64,000 bases of DNA from Hydractinia symbiolongicarpus (taxonomy: Eukaryota; Cnidaria; Hydrozoa; Anthoathecata; Hydractiniidae): assembly GCF_029227915.1 (NCBI RefSeq), contig NC_079877.1, positions 26,871,851 through 26,935,850 of the forward strand. The letters are read 5' to 3'. The notes below the pieces were generated by a model. The model ran no database searches. It was not told the origin of the DNA and saw only the letters and a program-made list of their open reading frames with translations. The position numbers and the translations under genes are program-made. Positions 31,721-42,838 of the stretch are shown in pieces. The stretch's first letter is position 1. Each line of letters starts with the position of its first letter.

Positions 31721-32428
31721 GTTCTGCCCGATAATGAACATTGGCCTGATTAAGTACGGCAGCTTGCCCCAGTTAGGAACAGGGCAGACAATACATAATC
31801 AGGGCAACATAATCAGGACAGGCCGGCTTATTACTCAAAAAAATATTATTTGGAACTTATAGAATGAACATAATCAGGGCAGGCAGGCTTATGTATGACA
31901 GTCAAGTATTATTCGAGACTTATAGAACAAGTATAATTGGGGCCACCGCTTTTATATCATTTGTCATCACTTCTGACAAGCAAATAGCCATGGTAGCAAA
32001 GTTGTTGTTGTTCTTAAATAAAGCGAAATTTCGTGGCAAATACTAAATTTTGGGATTCGCAAGTTTAATAACTTTTCACCAAATTTAATTTCCGCAAAAA
32101 GAATAATTTAGGTTCCGTGAAATTTAGTTACTTCAAAGTAAATTATGTTGAATGTATTTACTACAAGAGTAGGTTATACTAAGAATTACATCGATACTTT
32201 TTTTTTTCGCCATGTCTAGTTTTTAGGGGTGTTCTATTTTCCAAAGAATGTTTAATTCACAAAAGTTGGAAGAAAATGCCAATCACAGCTGCCTGGCCAG
32301 CCATTATATCAGCGTTCATAATCCGGTCACCACGACATATCAGTGAAAAAAAAAACATAATCGGACCATGCGTACGTAATCCGGCTGCCCCGGTTGCAAA
32401 CAGGCCGTTTTCGCAATCTGGGCAGAAC
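31721..32428. mobile_element. Non-coding element with inverted ends, copy A
   Basis: It starts GTTCTGCCC and ends GGGCAGAAC. The first and last 150 bases are related in inverted orientation, with repeated ATAATC(A/C)GG-type words throughout. A homologous copy with the same ends lies at 33393-35344. It is probably a non-autonomous DNA transposon; no transposase is visible. Confidence 0.55.
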
Positions 32429-33392
32429 ATAAACTTTTACCAATCAGAATGCAATATTAAGTGTTTATTCTTAGAAAAACACCTTACTGAAAAGAATTCA
32501 AAATGACTGTCTGGTTTTTAATGCTGAAAACAGTGCTTACATTCAATGTTTTAAATTCGCCACATGTTTTTTGTTTCGCGTGGAAATCAAAAAAATATTT
32601 AACAGTTTGCCACCTAAAAACCCCACCTATTGCAAACATTTTTGCCACGCAGATTCATTATTTCTTTGTTGGGTTCTCGGAAGGTGCGGATCGTAAATTT
32701 CACCACCCCTGTTGGATTCCAGGAAGGAGAAAACGTTGTGACTAAAACTCTTGGCACTATGACTGCTGATCAAAATAGATTCGTCATTATTTTTTCTAAC
32801 GTCCTTTACTTTTTTTAAAAAAACCCGATTCTTTCGATGGTAAAATTCCCTTCTCCCCGGTTTCAATCCTTTATTTTTAATTTTTAATACACTCTCCCCT
32901 GACCCTGTCCCCCCGTTTATTCTGTAACCTGGGTAGAGCAAGGATACGGCATAAAGAAATTGAAAGTGGCTGATCATAGACCTATTAGAAAAGAAAGCAA
33001 TGTTTGCGTTTTTATAAATTGAAAGTGCTTTTTTGTCTTTAAAATATGCTTACGTATTCAGTTTACTTCTTTGCTTGTGTCAGACTTTTTAATGGCCTGA
33101 TATGTAGAATAAGAGTTATATTACTAGATTTTGCTAGCTAGCCATTAGCAAAGCGTTATTGGTTTATTAGTCACTGCACACACAAAAACACAAAGTGCGA
33201 CGAGAAAAGGTAGATAGAATAAAGAAAACTTTTCATTTTCCCTTATTAGGGTAGGTATATACTTTCAATATAACGCAATTTCAATATGATTCCTAAAAAT
33301 GTATAAAAAATGTTTTTCTTATAGCGTTGTGTTGATATTGACCCCAATTCCTTTCATGCTGTTTAATTTTAACGTAAAAAAGATTGGTGCTT
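32429..33392. other. Spacer between the two inverted-end elements
   Basis: Short ORFs overlap on both strands (for example 32503-32745 and 32627-32977) with no domain features. I see no gene. Confidence 0.4.
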
Positions 33393-35344
33393 TTCTGCCC
33401 GGATTATGAACGCTGCCCAGATTTTAATAAAAAGGGCAGAAAATACATAATTGGGGAAACATAATCAGCTGGCTTATGTACAACACAGTTAAAAAATATT
33501 ATTTGGCACTTACCAAAACGAACTAATTCGGGGCAGGGCAGCTTATTTACAACATCATCATCATCATTCTCAGCTTAAGGTCCGTTTTCCATGCTAGCAT
33601 GGGTTGGATGGGGTATATTAATGACCCTCTTCCAATTTGATCTAGACTGTGTTAGATCGAAACTCAACTTCCTCTGTATCAAGTCTGTCCTTATAACCTC
33701 CTGCCAAGTCTTTCTCGGTCTGCCTCTGGGCTTTGCCCCAGAAACTATCAAGTCTCTACACTTTCTTACCCAATTATCCCCCTCCATTCTTTCCAAGTGC
33801 CCCAGCCAGTTCAATCTTCTTATCTGGATAACATCTTTAATTCTACGGATACTTAGCCTGCTTCTTAGCTCATCTGAACTCTTTCTGTCTCTCAGACTGA
33901 CGATACACATCCACCTAATCATTCTCATATCATTCCTTTCTAAACGGTCAAGATCTTCCTGCTTCACTGCCCATGTCTCACTACCATACAACAACACTTC
34001 TTACACAGGCCTCATACAACCTGCCTCATACAACCTACTTTTTAACTCAATTGACAAGACTCTGCTAGTCAACAAAGGAAGTAACTCTCTGGACATTTTC
34101 CAAGCAGAACATATCCTGAAGTAACATTCTTCCAACACCTTTGCAACGCTTGCATTAAACTGGATGTCAGCTTTTAACCTTCCACCTGTAAGTCTGACAA
34201 AAAAATGAGTTACTACCAACCCCTTTCCTGCAAACTCCACAAGGCCACTTTCCAACTACAAGGTCACACTTGGCTGCAATGCTACTAATCATGACTTTAG
34301 ACTTTGCTGTGTTTACCCTTAGCCCACCAAATAACTTTACGTAGCACTCTATCAAAAGCTTTCTCTAAATCTACAAAGGCAAAATAGAGATTCTTTTTCT
34401 TTCCTAAATACTTTTCCTGAAGCTGTCTGAGTAAAAATATTGCATCTGTAGTGCCACGCCCTGGAACAAAACCAAATTGCATCTTACCTATATCAATTCT
34501 TTCTCTAAGTAACTTATCAATCACTCGTTCAATAACTTTCATTACTTGATCAACCAACTTCAAACCTCTATAGTAACCTCTTTCTAATGCATCACCCTTG
34601 CCCTTGAAACAATTCACTATTACACTTGACTGCCACTCACTCGGAATAGCACCATTCTTTATAATCTGATTAGCAAGACGTGTAATAAGCTCAACTCCAA
34701 TTTATCCAGATGCTTTTACCATCTCTGCAACAATACCTGGTACTCCTGCAGCCTTGCCAATCTTCAATTTCCTAATAGCCTCCACTACCCATTCTGTCTT
34801 GATCTGCATAGCTGGCCCTTCTACAACATCATCATCAGACAAATTATCCTCGTCCCAATCAAACTCAGTGTTGAGCAACCTCTGATAATAAGGAAAATTC
34901 AAAACAAATTTGAAATCACTATAATTTACTATTTGAACTACTGATCAGTTGTGATCCAATGTATTAGAGGTTTAAACATTTTGTAATATACGAATGATCA
35001 TATTCAACATCGATAAATGGAAGAAAAAAACAATTCGGATTCGAGCTTTAAAGTCACTTTTTCTAACAAAATTTACAGCTTTAAAATTAGTTATTCAGTA
35101 TAAAATGTGTTTAAAAACATAAAATAAACTTCCACAGGTACATAAAGCACGAAATCCGTCATTCTGCGACAATAATTTGTGAATTTTTTATTCGCACAAA
35201 AATTTAAAAAAATACCAATCACAGCCTGCCGGGCCAGCCATTATCTCAGCATTCATAATCCGGTCACCATGACATATTCAGGGAAAAAAACATAATCTGG
35301 CTGTCCTGTTTATAAGCAGGTCGTTTTCTCAATATGGACAGAAC
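33393..35344. mobile_element. Non-coding element with inverted ends, copy B, carrying a nested LINE
   Basis: The left end (TTCTGCCCGGATTATGAACG) and right end (inverted, ending GGACAGAAC) match copy A. In particular the 'ccaatcacagc..gccagccattat' block at 35217-35245 matches 32279-32310. The LINE at 33551-34905 interrupts it, so this copy is older than that insertion. Confidence 0.55.
33551..34905 (-). mobile_element. RTE-like LINE, 5' truncated and internally deleted
   Basis: On minus the pieces come in normal order. First is an N-terminal RT block (34902-34702, VVEAIRKLKIGKAAGVPGI), then FGFVPGRGTTDAIFLLRQLQ and YFAFVDLEKAFDRV (34617-34330), which holds the first catalytic aspartate. Then comes an abrupt jump to GLRVNTAKSKVM, and last a C-terminal block (LYGSETWAVKQEDLDRLERN and RRLNWLGHLERME, 33997-33575). 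The stretch with the YADD catalytic motif is missing, so it cannot be active. The 3' end is an ATC-repeat tail at 33553-33567. I assign it to the RTE group by the GRGTTDAI and YGSETW patterns; the clade is uncertain. Confidence 0.75.
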
Positions 35345-35378
35345 AGTGCTGCAGCACCTCTAATTTTGAACAGTTTTG

Positions 35379-35610
35379 TGGTGCCGAAGTGGTTATAACT
35401 CTTGCACTCTATGCAGTAGACCAGGGTTCGATTTCCCTTAGCGGCGATTCAACATGGGCGAGTGAATGTGACATAGCCCTGAGGTTAACCCCAGCCATGT
35501 GAGGGAAATTGGGGAGATGGCACACTGTGTGGGGCGTTGGACGTTGCTAGGAGTTATCTAGTAGAGTGCGGACCCTAATTGGGTCTGCATAGTCTTGTAA
35601 AATATACACA
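35379..35610 (+). mobile_element. tRNA-derived SINE (family 2)
   Basis: The head has an A box at 35383-35396 (GCCGAAGTGGTTAT) and a B box at 35425-35435 (GGTTCGATTTC), followed by a body of about 170 bases. It abuts the right end of the inverted-end element. Its head and body differ from those of the SINEs at 9733 and 36900. Confidence 0.65.
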
Positions 35611-35951
35611 TCCATCTATCTGCAGTCCTTTGAAAACATGAATCGTCAGCTAGACAAGGTCATATTTTAGAATGCTGTTGCAAAAATTTAATCCTACCAT
35701 TTCCAACGGTATATAGTTTATACCCTTGGGTTTGCGTTATATGTTTTGTTAAGTATTGTTTTATACGCCCTCTGCTGTAGTTGTTGAAAATTATATTAAA
35801 AAAATTGTGAGATAATTGTAATAATTTACGTTGATAATATCTTGTAGTAACAAGACGAAATATCCATTAAAATAAAATAAAAAATGTCATCATCAATCAA
35901 ACTTCTTGTATTTATTTTTATTGTAAAGTTATATGCTTGAATTATAATATA

Positions 35952-36310
35952 CTAGTCGATAAAGCCAGTGGAAAAACCCACTGAAGCAGGATAAAATTGA
36001 AAAATAAGCGTCATATGAATTTTGATGACGTCAGCAACCCATCTGCAAAAAGAATTAGAACCTTGTTTTTACGTTGCCTTTATTGTGTAGACCTCAAAGT
36101 GCTGATCAAGAAAATGTATGTAATCACGTGCTTTTGATGAATGGTTAGTGAGGTTTACGGGTTTAAAAATTTTATACCTGTTGCCTTCATGTTATAGCTC
36201 TTGAAATGCTGATCAAGAAAATGTATAGGATTATGTATTTTTGACCAACGGTTAAGGAAATATTGAGGCTTAAAGGTTTTTTGATGACGTCATAAACCCG
36301 TTCATTCCGA
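35952..36310 (-). mobile_element. Helitron-like element of a second family
   Basis: Read on minus, a CAGTGG / CCACTG hairpin (35966-35984 on plus) is followed by CTTTATCGACTAG|T, the layout of a Helitron 3' terminus ending at 35952. The body contains two diverged units sharing 'tgctgatcaagaaaatgtat' and 'gatgacgtca' words. The 5' end is not fixed. Confidence 0.4.
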
Positions 36311-36709
36311 AACGGATTCGGGACCCAGGTTTGGAAAATTACCCAAATTGGTCCCAAATGGTCCCTAGTTACACACGCGGTGAAAAAACATTGACGCCAC
36401 CAACTCAGAGAATAAATTACTAGTGCCATTTTGGTAAATTTGTAATTCAACCAAAAAGATGGTTTTATGAATTAACAAATCAGAAATTTATTTGTGGCTC
36501 AGGGATTTTCTTTACTCTTATTGAGGATATAAAACTGGTGCAACCTGACCATAAGGTTTTGAACAAAGTGAAGAAGCAAGGAAAAGATTCAAGATTTTTT
36601 TCTGGTTATTCAAATAATTCCATGCAAAAAAGAGTAGGAGTTGAATAACTCTTGACAAAAGACTGGTAAGAGGACAGGCGGATTTTGTTTATGGTCCCTT
36701 GAGTGTACT

Positions 36710-36833
36710 TCTCTATAATAATAGCCGTCGTCTGTCTGTTCGTGCGTCTGTTTGTCTTTTTGTTACGGAAACACGAAATGCGATATATAAAGGACGAGCA
36801 ACCCCATGGATTTTTCCATGGGGTTATGTCTAG
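36710..36833 (+). mobile_element. Short non-autonomous Helitron
   Basis: It starts TCTCTATAATAATAGCCGTC with a GTCT-rich subterminal tract, and ends in a hairpin (36802-36809 with 36816-36823) plus TTATGTCTAG|T. The start and the internal 'gttacggaaacacgaa' match the copy at 57092-57265. Confidence 0.75.
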
Positions 36834-36899
36834 TTATTGTATATTTCTTAAAGTAAGTACCAATTGATTGCCATTAACTACAAAATTTAACTTTGTGGT

Positions 36900-37090
36900 G
36901 CATGGCCTAGTGGTTATGGAGTTTGCTTCTCAATCACAGAGTCTGTGGTTCGGTTCACATTGTGGGCATGTTTAACAAGTGCCTTTACCACAGCTGCAGG
37001 CCAACCCATAATGTGTGAATGAAATTAGGTAGGCAATGTTGATGTGTACCTAATGTATACATTCAGAACACAGGACCATTAATAACAGTG
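36900..37090 (+). mobile_element. tRNA-derived SINE (family 3)
   Basis: A box TGGCCTAGTGGTTA (36903-36916) and B box GGTTCGGTTCAC (36947-36958) are correctly spaced. The body is unrelated to the other two SINEs. Confidence 0.6.
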
Positions 37091-37399
37091 TTTCCAATGT
37101 TGAAGTGTGTATATCCTGTATAACTATAGTACGGCTTGAATGTAACTTCACATGTATGCAAGTTTTACAATCTCATGTAACGATCTCATGTCTACATAAA
37201 GAACGTTCACATATCTTTTGTTTATAAATGAACTTAATAATTGCTTTTTATTGTTATCGTCATGTGCGAGTCAAAGCAGTAAGATTTGATGAATCCTTCT
37301 ATTGTAACATATAACATGCATGTTATTGCTTAAAAGTGTTAAAGATCAAAAAGGCTATTGAAGTATTATTTTAGAAAAATGAACGAACATAACACGTTA

Positions 37400-37830
37400 A
37401 AAGCATTTCTATCACTGCTTGTCGTTCTTACATTTTTAAAACACGATCTAACGAAGCATTTTTATGGCTGTTTTTCATTCTTAAACTTTTAAAACACGAT
37501 CTAACAAAGCTTTTCTATCACCCTTTTTCGTTCTTAAATTTTTAAAACACAATCTAACTAAGCTTTTCTATAGCTGTTTTATGTTCTTAAACTTGTAAAA
37601 TGCAATCCAAACTGCATTTTTATCGCTGTTTTTTGTTCTTAAATTTTTAAAATGCAATCTAAAAAGCATTTCTATCGCCATTTTTCGTTCTTAAACTTTT
37701 AAAATGCGATCTAACGAAGCTTTTCCATCGCCGTTTTTCGTTCTTAAATATTTAAAACACGATCTAACGATGCTTTTCTATCGCCGTTTTTCGTTCTTAA
37801 ACTTTTAAAATACGATCTAACAATACTTAA
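37400..37830 (+). repeat. 53-bp minisatellite array, about 8 units
   Basis: Diverged units built on TTTCTATCGCCGTTTTTCGT, TCTTAAACTTTTAAAATGCG and ATCTAACGAAGC repeat with a 53-base period (for example the conserved TTCTTA at 37425 and 37478). The same unit occurs at 45835-46115. Confidence 0.9.
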
Positions 37831-38241
37831 ATGTTTGTTAAGTTTTATTTTCTTTTGTTGATCTCTTGACGACTATAGCAATTAAATACAACAATGGGAT
37901 ACATGGAGTTCACATGAGCTAATTAAATCTCGCAAACAAGACATAAACTCTATTGTTTTCAACATGCAAAAATAGCTCATGTATTTAACAATAAGTTAAC
38001 AATAACAACAAAAGTTCTGACGCTACCGAAAGCTCATCCGAAGGTGATAACTAATCCGTACATGTAAAGTTACATTTAAGCGGTACTGTATATGTGGAAT
38101 TATAAAATAGACTTCTTACATAAAATCCTCGAACAGTTTCAACCTTTACAGTCTGGTATCAACAAGCTCTCTTGATTTATAGTAGTTGAGCACAAACCTG
38201 AATTATAAGACTGTCTGTTAATTGATATTCAGTAATTATAT

Positions 38242-38738
38242 TGTTAAGTTTATGCAGGATCACAAAATACCCTGATAGAATTGTTTGGAACTTGTTGTTA
38301 AACAAGGTTCAAACTATAATAAATACACAGAAAGTACGAAAATACAAAAAAAACACAACACTTAAATTTGAAATGAATAATAAATAAATAAATAACAAAT
38401 GTTTACCAACTATTCTTAACAGGGCTTGAAAGGATTAAAAGAAAAAGATTGAACTTCTTTAACAGACGCAAATTTATTTGAAATTTGATTAAATAAAACT
38501 TTGTAACTTTTGTGTTTGAAATTTGATTTGAACTTGTTACTTTGTCTTTTTAAGCGGGAATGAAAAAAAAAGTGAAAAAAAACTACATATATAAATTCTA
38601 TCAATAAAAATAGCACACTTGAGACACGAACATAAAACACAAGTTAATTACGCAATACACCATAAAAGAACAATAAAACATGCACGTAACACAAAACGAA
38701 CGTATAGTATCATATAACATGAAATCAACACAAATCCA
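38242..38738 (-). repeat. BEL/Pao 3' LTR (left)
   Basis: The plus strand begins TGTTAAG and ends AATCCA, matching the right LTR along nearly its whole length with small indels. Confidence 0.8.
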
Positions 38739-38813
38739 GTTTTATTTGCCCCCAGACAAATGAAAAATTTTGATTGATAATTGATATTGACAATCAATAT
38801 TTTGAGATTTGTC

Positions 38814-39600
38814 TTATTTATTATAATTTAACATCGCTTTTGCTTTCAACGCAGCTTCATGTAATTCAGTTTGTATGTCCAATTCGTCAACGTGATGAAT
38901 AACGATTAATTCTCTGACAGCTTGTCTTGTTACTCGATTAGTCGATTCGCTTGAGTTTCGATATCTAACAACAGCAGTTTTTATACAACCATCGTTTCCA
39001 AATTCAACAGCAACTACTAAACCATACATATATTGTCCTGACAAATTTTCGGCTTTTAGGAATAGGACAATGTCGCCAATTTTGATATTAAGATCATTTC
39101 GAAACCATTTTGGTTGTTTCATTAGTTTAGGTACATAGGTTATTAACCAACATTCGAACCATGCATTGAATATCCTACGGTTTTGATCAATAAATTTCCA
39201 AAGCTTATCAGTTGAGGGAATAGGACCAACTGGTGACCTGTCATTGTTGCGGCTGAGGCGTAATAATTAGATCAGCATTTTCACAATCAGCTGTGACATC
39301 TCCAATAGCTAATGGGAGATCATTAATACAATTGGCTATTTCTGTACCCAGAGTCCCCCACTGTATAGAAAATCTCTCATTTGAATTTGATTTTAATATA
39401 GATTCTTTAATTTCTTTAATTTTTCTTTCTACTTTACCATGCATAAATTGTCCCCCAACAGGGCATGTCTCGAATTTAATTTCCATTTCTTTGTGAAGTC
39501 TACCCTTTAAATCCATAAACGTGATTTTCAAGTTTTTGCATCCACTCACTGACATGGAAAACGAACCATCCTTAGGTAACAAGCATAAATAGCAGAACAC
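38814..39600 (-). pseudogene. BEL/Pao integrase C-terminal part and DUF5641 domain
   Basis: On minus, 39600-39241 holds an integrase segment (GGQFMHGKVERKIKEIKESI, LGTEIANCINDLPLA). The frame continues through SPVGPI and into 39122-38814 (KQPKWFRNDLNIKIGDIVLF, GLVVAVEFGNDG), the DUF5641 module typical of Pao elements. The integrase catalytic D,D-35-E region is mostly absent. Confidence 0.75.
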
Positions 39601-39856
39601 GCAATTGACTGACTAGCATCTGCAGTATCGATTGTATTCACGTCTAAATTTACGGCATCAGATGGTACTATTGTTCTGTCGAACCAAATTGTATTTATTT
39701 ATTTCATCATTCCGAAATGTGAAGTCCAGAGCGGTCTTAACTCATCAGGAATGGCGTCATCCCAATCCAGTTTTCGTTGTGATAATGTGTGCAGATTCAG
39801 TTTCAAGGAAGCAGTTAGTGGTGTCAATTTCCTGTTAAATCAAAGATTTCTGCCAC

Positions 39857-40666
39857 TTAACCGACACAGATTCTCCACGTTAACTTTTCTGGAATGGCTG
39901 CCGCATATTCTGGTTTTCTTCCTTGAGATTTTTTGGTGAAATTGAGTTGTATATCCAACTTGATTTGATCATTTTCAGGGTACCACTTTATTCCTGCAAC
40001 AGATATACTCTCTCCATCTTCGCTCAATTTATCTGCTGGTTTTTGGTTTGAGAACGTAAAACCTTTTAACATAAAACCTCCATGACTAAGTACTGTTGTT
40101 AATTCATCTGCTCTTTGATATGCTTGATTTTGTGTTTTTTCTCCAGAGAGACAATCGTCAACATAGAATTCGTTATGAATCATTTCACATATTTCAGGGT
40201 ATTCAAATTCAGAGAGCTTGGCTGTATCTCTTAATCCCTTTTCCACTTGATTTCCGCTGGACTTGACACCATATGTAAGGGTTTTAATTACTTTTTCAAC
40301 TGGTAGCTTCGTGATATCCAATTCAGATTGCCAAATGTAACGTTGCAGACACCACTCTTGCTCTATTAACTTGACAGTGTTGTATATTTTCTGTACATCT
40401 GTATGAAAAGCGATTGGATGACTAAACCAACAAATGACAATTTCCAGCAATTTATTCATGTAATTGGTACCTTTAGCAAGTATGTCATTTAAACTTGTTC
40501 CACTGTCAGTGGGTTGCGATGCGTCAAACACAAGTCGACATGGTGTTGTAAACAATTTTCCCCTTACAGCACGCCAGGGAATGAAGTTTTGGAGTTGGTG
40601 TTTTAATGACTGTTGTTGTGTCGGTGTAAGGTTGTGCACAAACTCCACAAATCCAAGTGATTGCAT
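39857..40666 (-). pseudogene. BEL/Pao reverse transcriptase
   Basis: The frame reads PCRLVFDASQ, GTSLNDILAKG, FHTDVQKIYNTVKL, then KTLTYGVKSSGNQVEKGLRD, NEFYVDDCLSGEKT (intact YVDD) and ESISVAGIKWYP. This order is characteristic of the Pao reverse transcriptase. The frame is open but the downstream RNase H is deleted, so the polyprotein is broken. Confidence 0.85.
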
Positions 40667-40882
40667 TTTTTTTTTCTGAATTGATCACATCTTCCTTATC
40701 TTTAACAGATTTGTTAAGTTTTCTGAGTTGACGGTAGTAAACTTTCAATGCTTTTTTCTTGTTTGGAGCAAGTTTCACTGCAGGGCTATGAATGAATGGT
40801 AGTCTGGCAATTGTGAGGTTACTTGATTCATCTACTGAAACCGATCAATCTATTAATTCTTGTCCCACTTCTTCCTTTAAGC

Positions 40883-42115
40883 TTAGAATTTCAATTTTCT
40901 CCCCATTTTTGCATTTCTGACATGATCTACAATCAACACATCTAATTTGATTTCTGAACCAACTTCTTCTACCTGATCGAATATTTTAACATGGTAAATC
41001 ATATTCAAACCAAAATAAAGCCTATTTTGAATGTTATGAACTTTGGACAGAGAAATATCCTGGAGTAATGTAATAAGTTTTGATAACCCGTGTTGCAAAG
41101 TATCGGGACTTTTTATTTTCCACAGCAGACCAAATTTCTTAACATCTTCCGAGTTTCTTTTGAAGCATTGTTTTGGAATCACGTCAAGATGATTTTTTGT
41201 AAGTAAGTCTGGTAACAATTTTGAAGGTGTTGTTTTTGAATAAAGCTTCTCAAACATGGATTGTAATGAATAAATATTAAGCTTTGATTTATAATCTTTG
41301 AATTTCTCCAATTTTATATTAAGGTTTGATGAACTAAACAATTTCTCTTTGGATAACTCCCTGATTTGAATTTCAGTTTTAAGATTTTCGACATATTCCT
41401 TCTTTTGAAAATTTAATTTTTCATAAGCTTCTATTATCGTTTGCAAAATACTTTCCTTATCTGGATATTCAGGCGGGACAGTGTCCAACAAATACTGGAT
41501 TTTCTTTGCTTGACAAAGTTTAAGTTGTAAATTTGATTCCTTTTTAACTATTTCATTGTTTAATGTGTCTTTGTTGACTTGAAAATCTTTTGAAAGTTCA
41601 TTTATTATGCGAAAAATTTCATTGATGACAAAAGCAGTAGTTTAAATTTTTTGTTTCGTAATTTCAAAATGATGTTTTTCGTTTGAAATGTCTTTATTGG
41701 TACAATCCGCTTTCTCTTTTTCTCTAATTGATTTTCTCAGATCTTTGGCAGACTTGATATAAGTTTTGATGTTAGCAAAAGACATTTCAACGTTTTTGGC
41801 AAATTCTGTTTCGAATTTAGTTTCACCAATATTTAATTTGATTTGAATAGAAAGCGAACGCAAATTTGACCTTTTAATCTTGATTTTTTCAACACAAACA
41901 TCAATATCTCAAATAACAGCGGCAAATGAGTCGATTTCATTCTCATCAACAAAATCGTTTATGTTGGCAAGTAAAGCATTGATTTCAACAATTTTATCAT
42001 TTGCCATATCTAAATCATCAACACTGATGTTTTGGAGTAAATTTGAAAGTTCCTTTATTGATCTGTCACACCTTGATGCGATTTCCTTTTGGGTTTTTTT
42101 GCCCATATTGTGCAA
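40883..42115 (-). pseudogene. BEL/Pao gag region, broken into several frames
   Basis: Coiled-coil-like, Lys/Glu-rich blocks lie at 42115-41909, 41863-41642 and 41491-40883 with stops and frame changes between them. The last block includes KTTPSKLLPDLLTKNHLDVI and a cysteine-poor tail. The position just after the 5' LTR identifies it as gag. Confidence 0.6.
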
Positions 42116-42210
42116 AAGTTTATAATCAATTCTGGATTGGACTTCTTTTACTCATGAATTTTTAAAGTAAGGTTCGACGTTTTGTAGGTTTGGGTTAATA
42201 GTTGTTTGAA

Positions 42211-42728
42211 TGTTAAGTTTTCGCGGGATCACAAAAAACCCTGATAGAATTGTTTGGAACTTTTGTTAAACAAGGTTCAAACTAGGAAAATACACAGAAA
42301 ATATAAAAATACGAAAAAAACACAACACTTAAATTTGAAATGAATAATAAATAAATAAATAACAAATGTATACCAACTATTCTTAACAGGGCTTGGAAGG
42401 ATGAACATTGTGAGTGTTTAACTTTCTTGAACTTCTTTAACAGACGCAAATTTATTTTAAATTTGATAAAATAAAACTTCGTAAATTTTGCGTTTGAAAT
42501 TTGATTTGAACTTGTTACTTTGTCTTTTGAGCAGGAATGAAAAAAAAAACGTGAAAAAAAACTACATATAAATTCTATCAATAAAAATAGCAAACTTGAG
42601 ACACAAATATAAAACACAAGTTAATTACGCAATACACCATAAAAGAACAATAAAACATGCACGTAACAAACATATTGAACACGAAACGAACGTATAGTAT
42701 CATATAACACGAAATCAACACAAATCCA
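42211..42728 (-). repeat. BEL/Pao 5' LTR (right)
   Basis: It matches 38242-38738 nearly end to end, including the 'aataaataaataaataacaaatg' region, and differs mainly by short insertions. Confidence 0.8.
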
Positions 42729-42838
42729 GTGTTAACTGTACATATATAGCCTTTTGTTTCAAGTAAATACTACATAAAACTAGAGTAAAACTTATATTTT
42801 TTTGTAGATATTTTGTAATAAATAATTTTAAAAATATC

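Larger units (their letters stand above)
38242..42728 (-). mobile_element. BEL/Pao LTR retrotransposon, internally deleted
   Basis: Two long, near-identical LTRs flank minus-strand gag and pol remnants. The order from right to left is LTR, gag, reverse transcriptase, integrase, DUF5641 domain, LTR, which is standard for BEL/Pao. At about 4.5 kb it is shorter than typical elements; most of RNase H and the N-terminal half of integrase are missing between 39857 and 39600. No clear target duplication was found. Its right (5') LTR ends 110 bases before the start codon of the next host gene, on the opposite strand. Confidence 0.85.

Noticed and set aside
33591-34124. 177-aa plus-strand ORF
   Set aside because: Antisense shadow of the LINE C-terminal region, which has clear protein blocks on minus.
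38242-42733. Target-site duplication of the BEL element
   Set aside because: The bases outside the two LTRs do not match at any plausible length, so no duplication is claimed.
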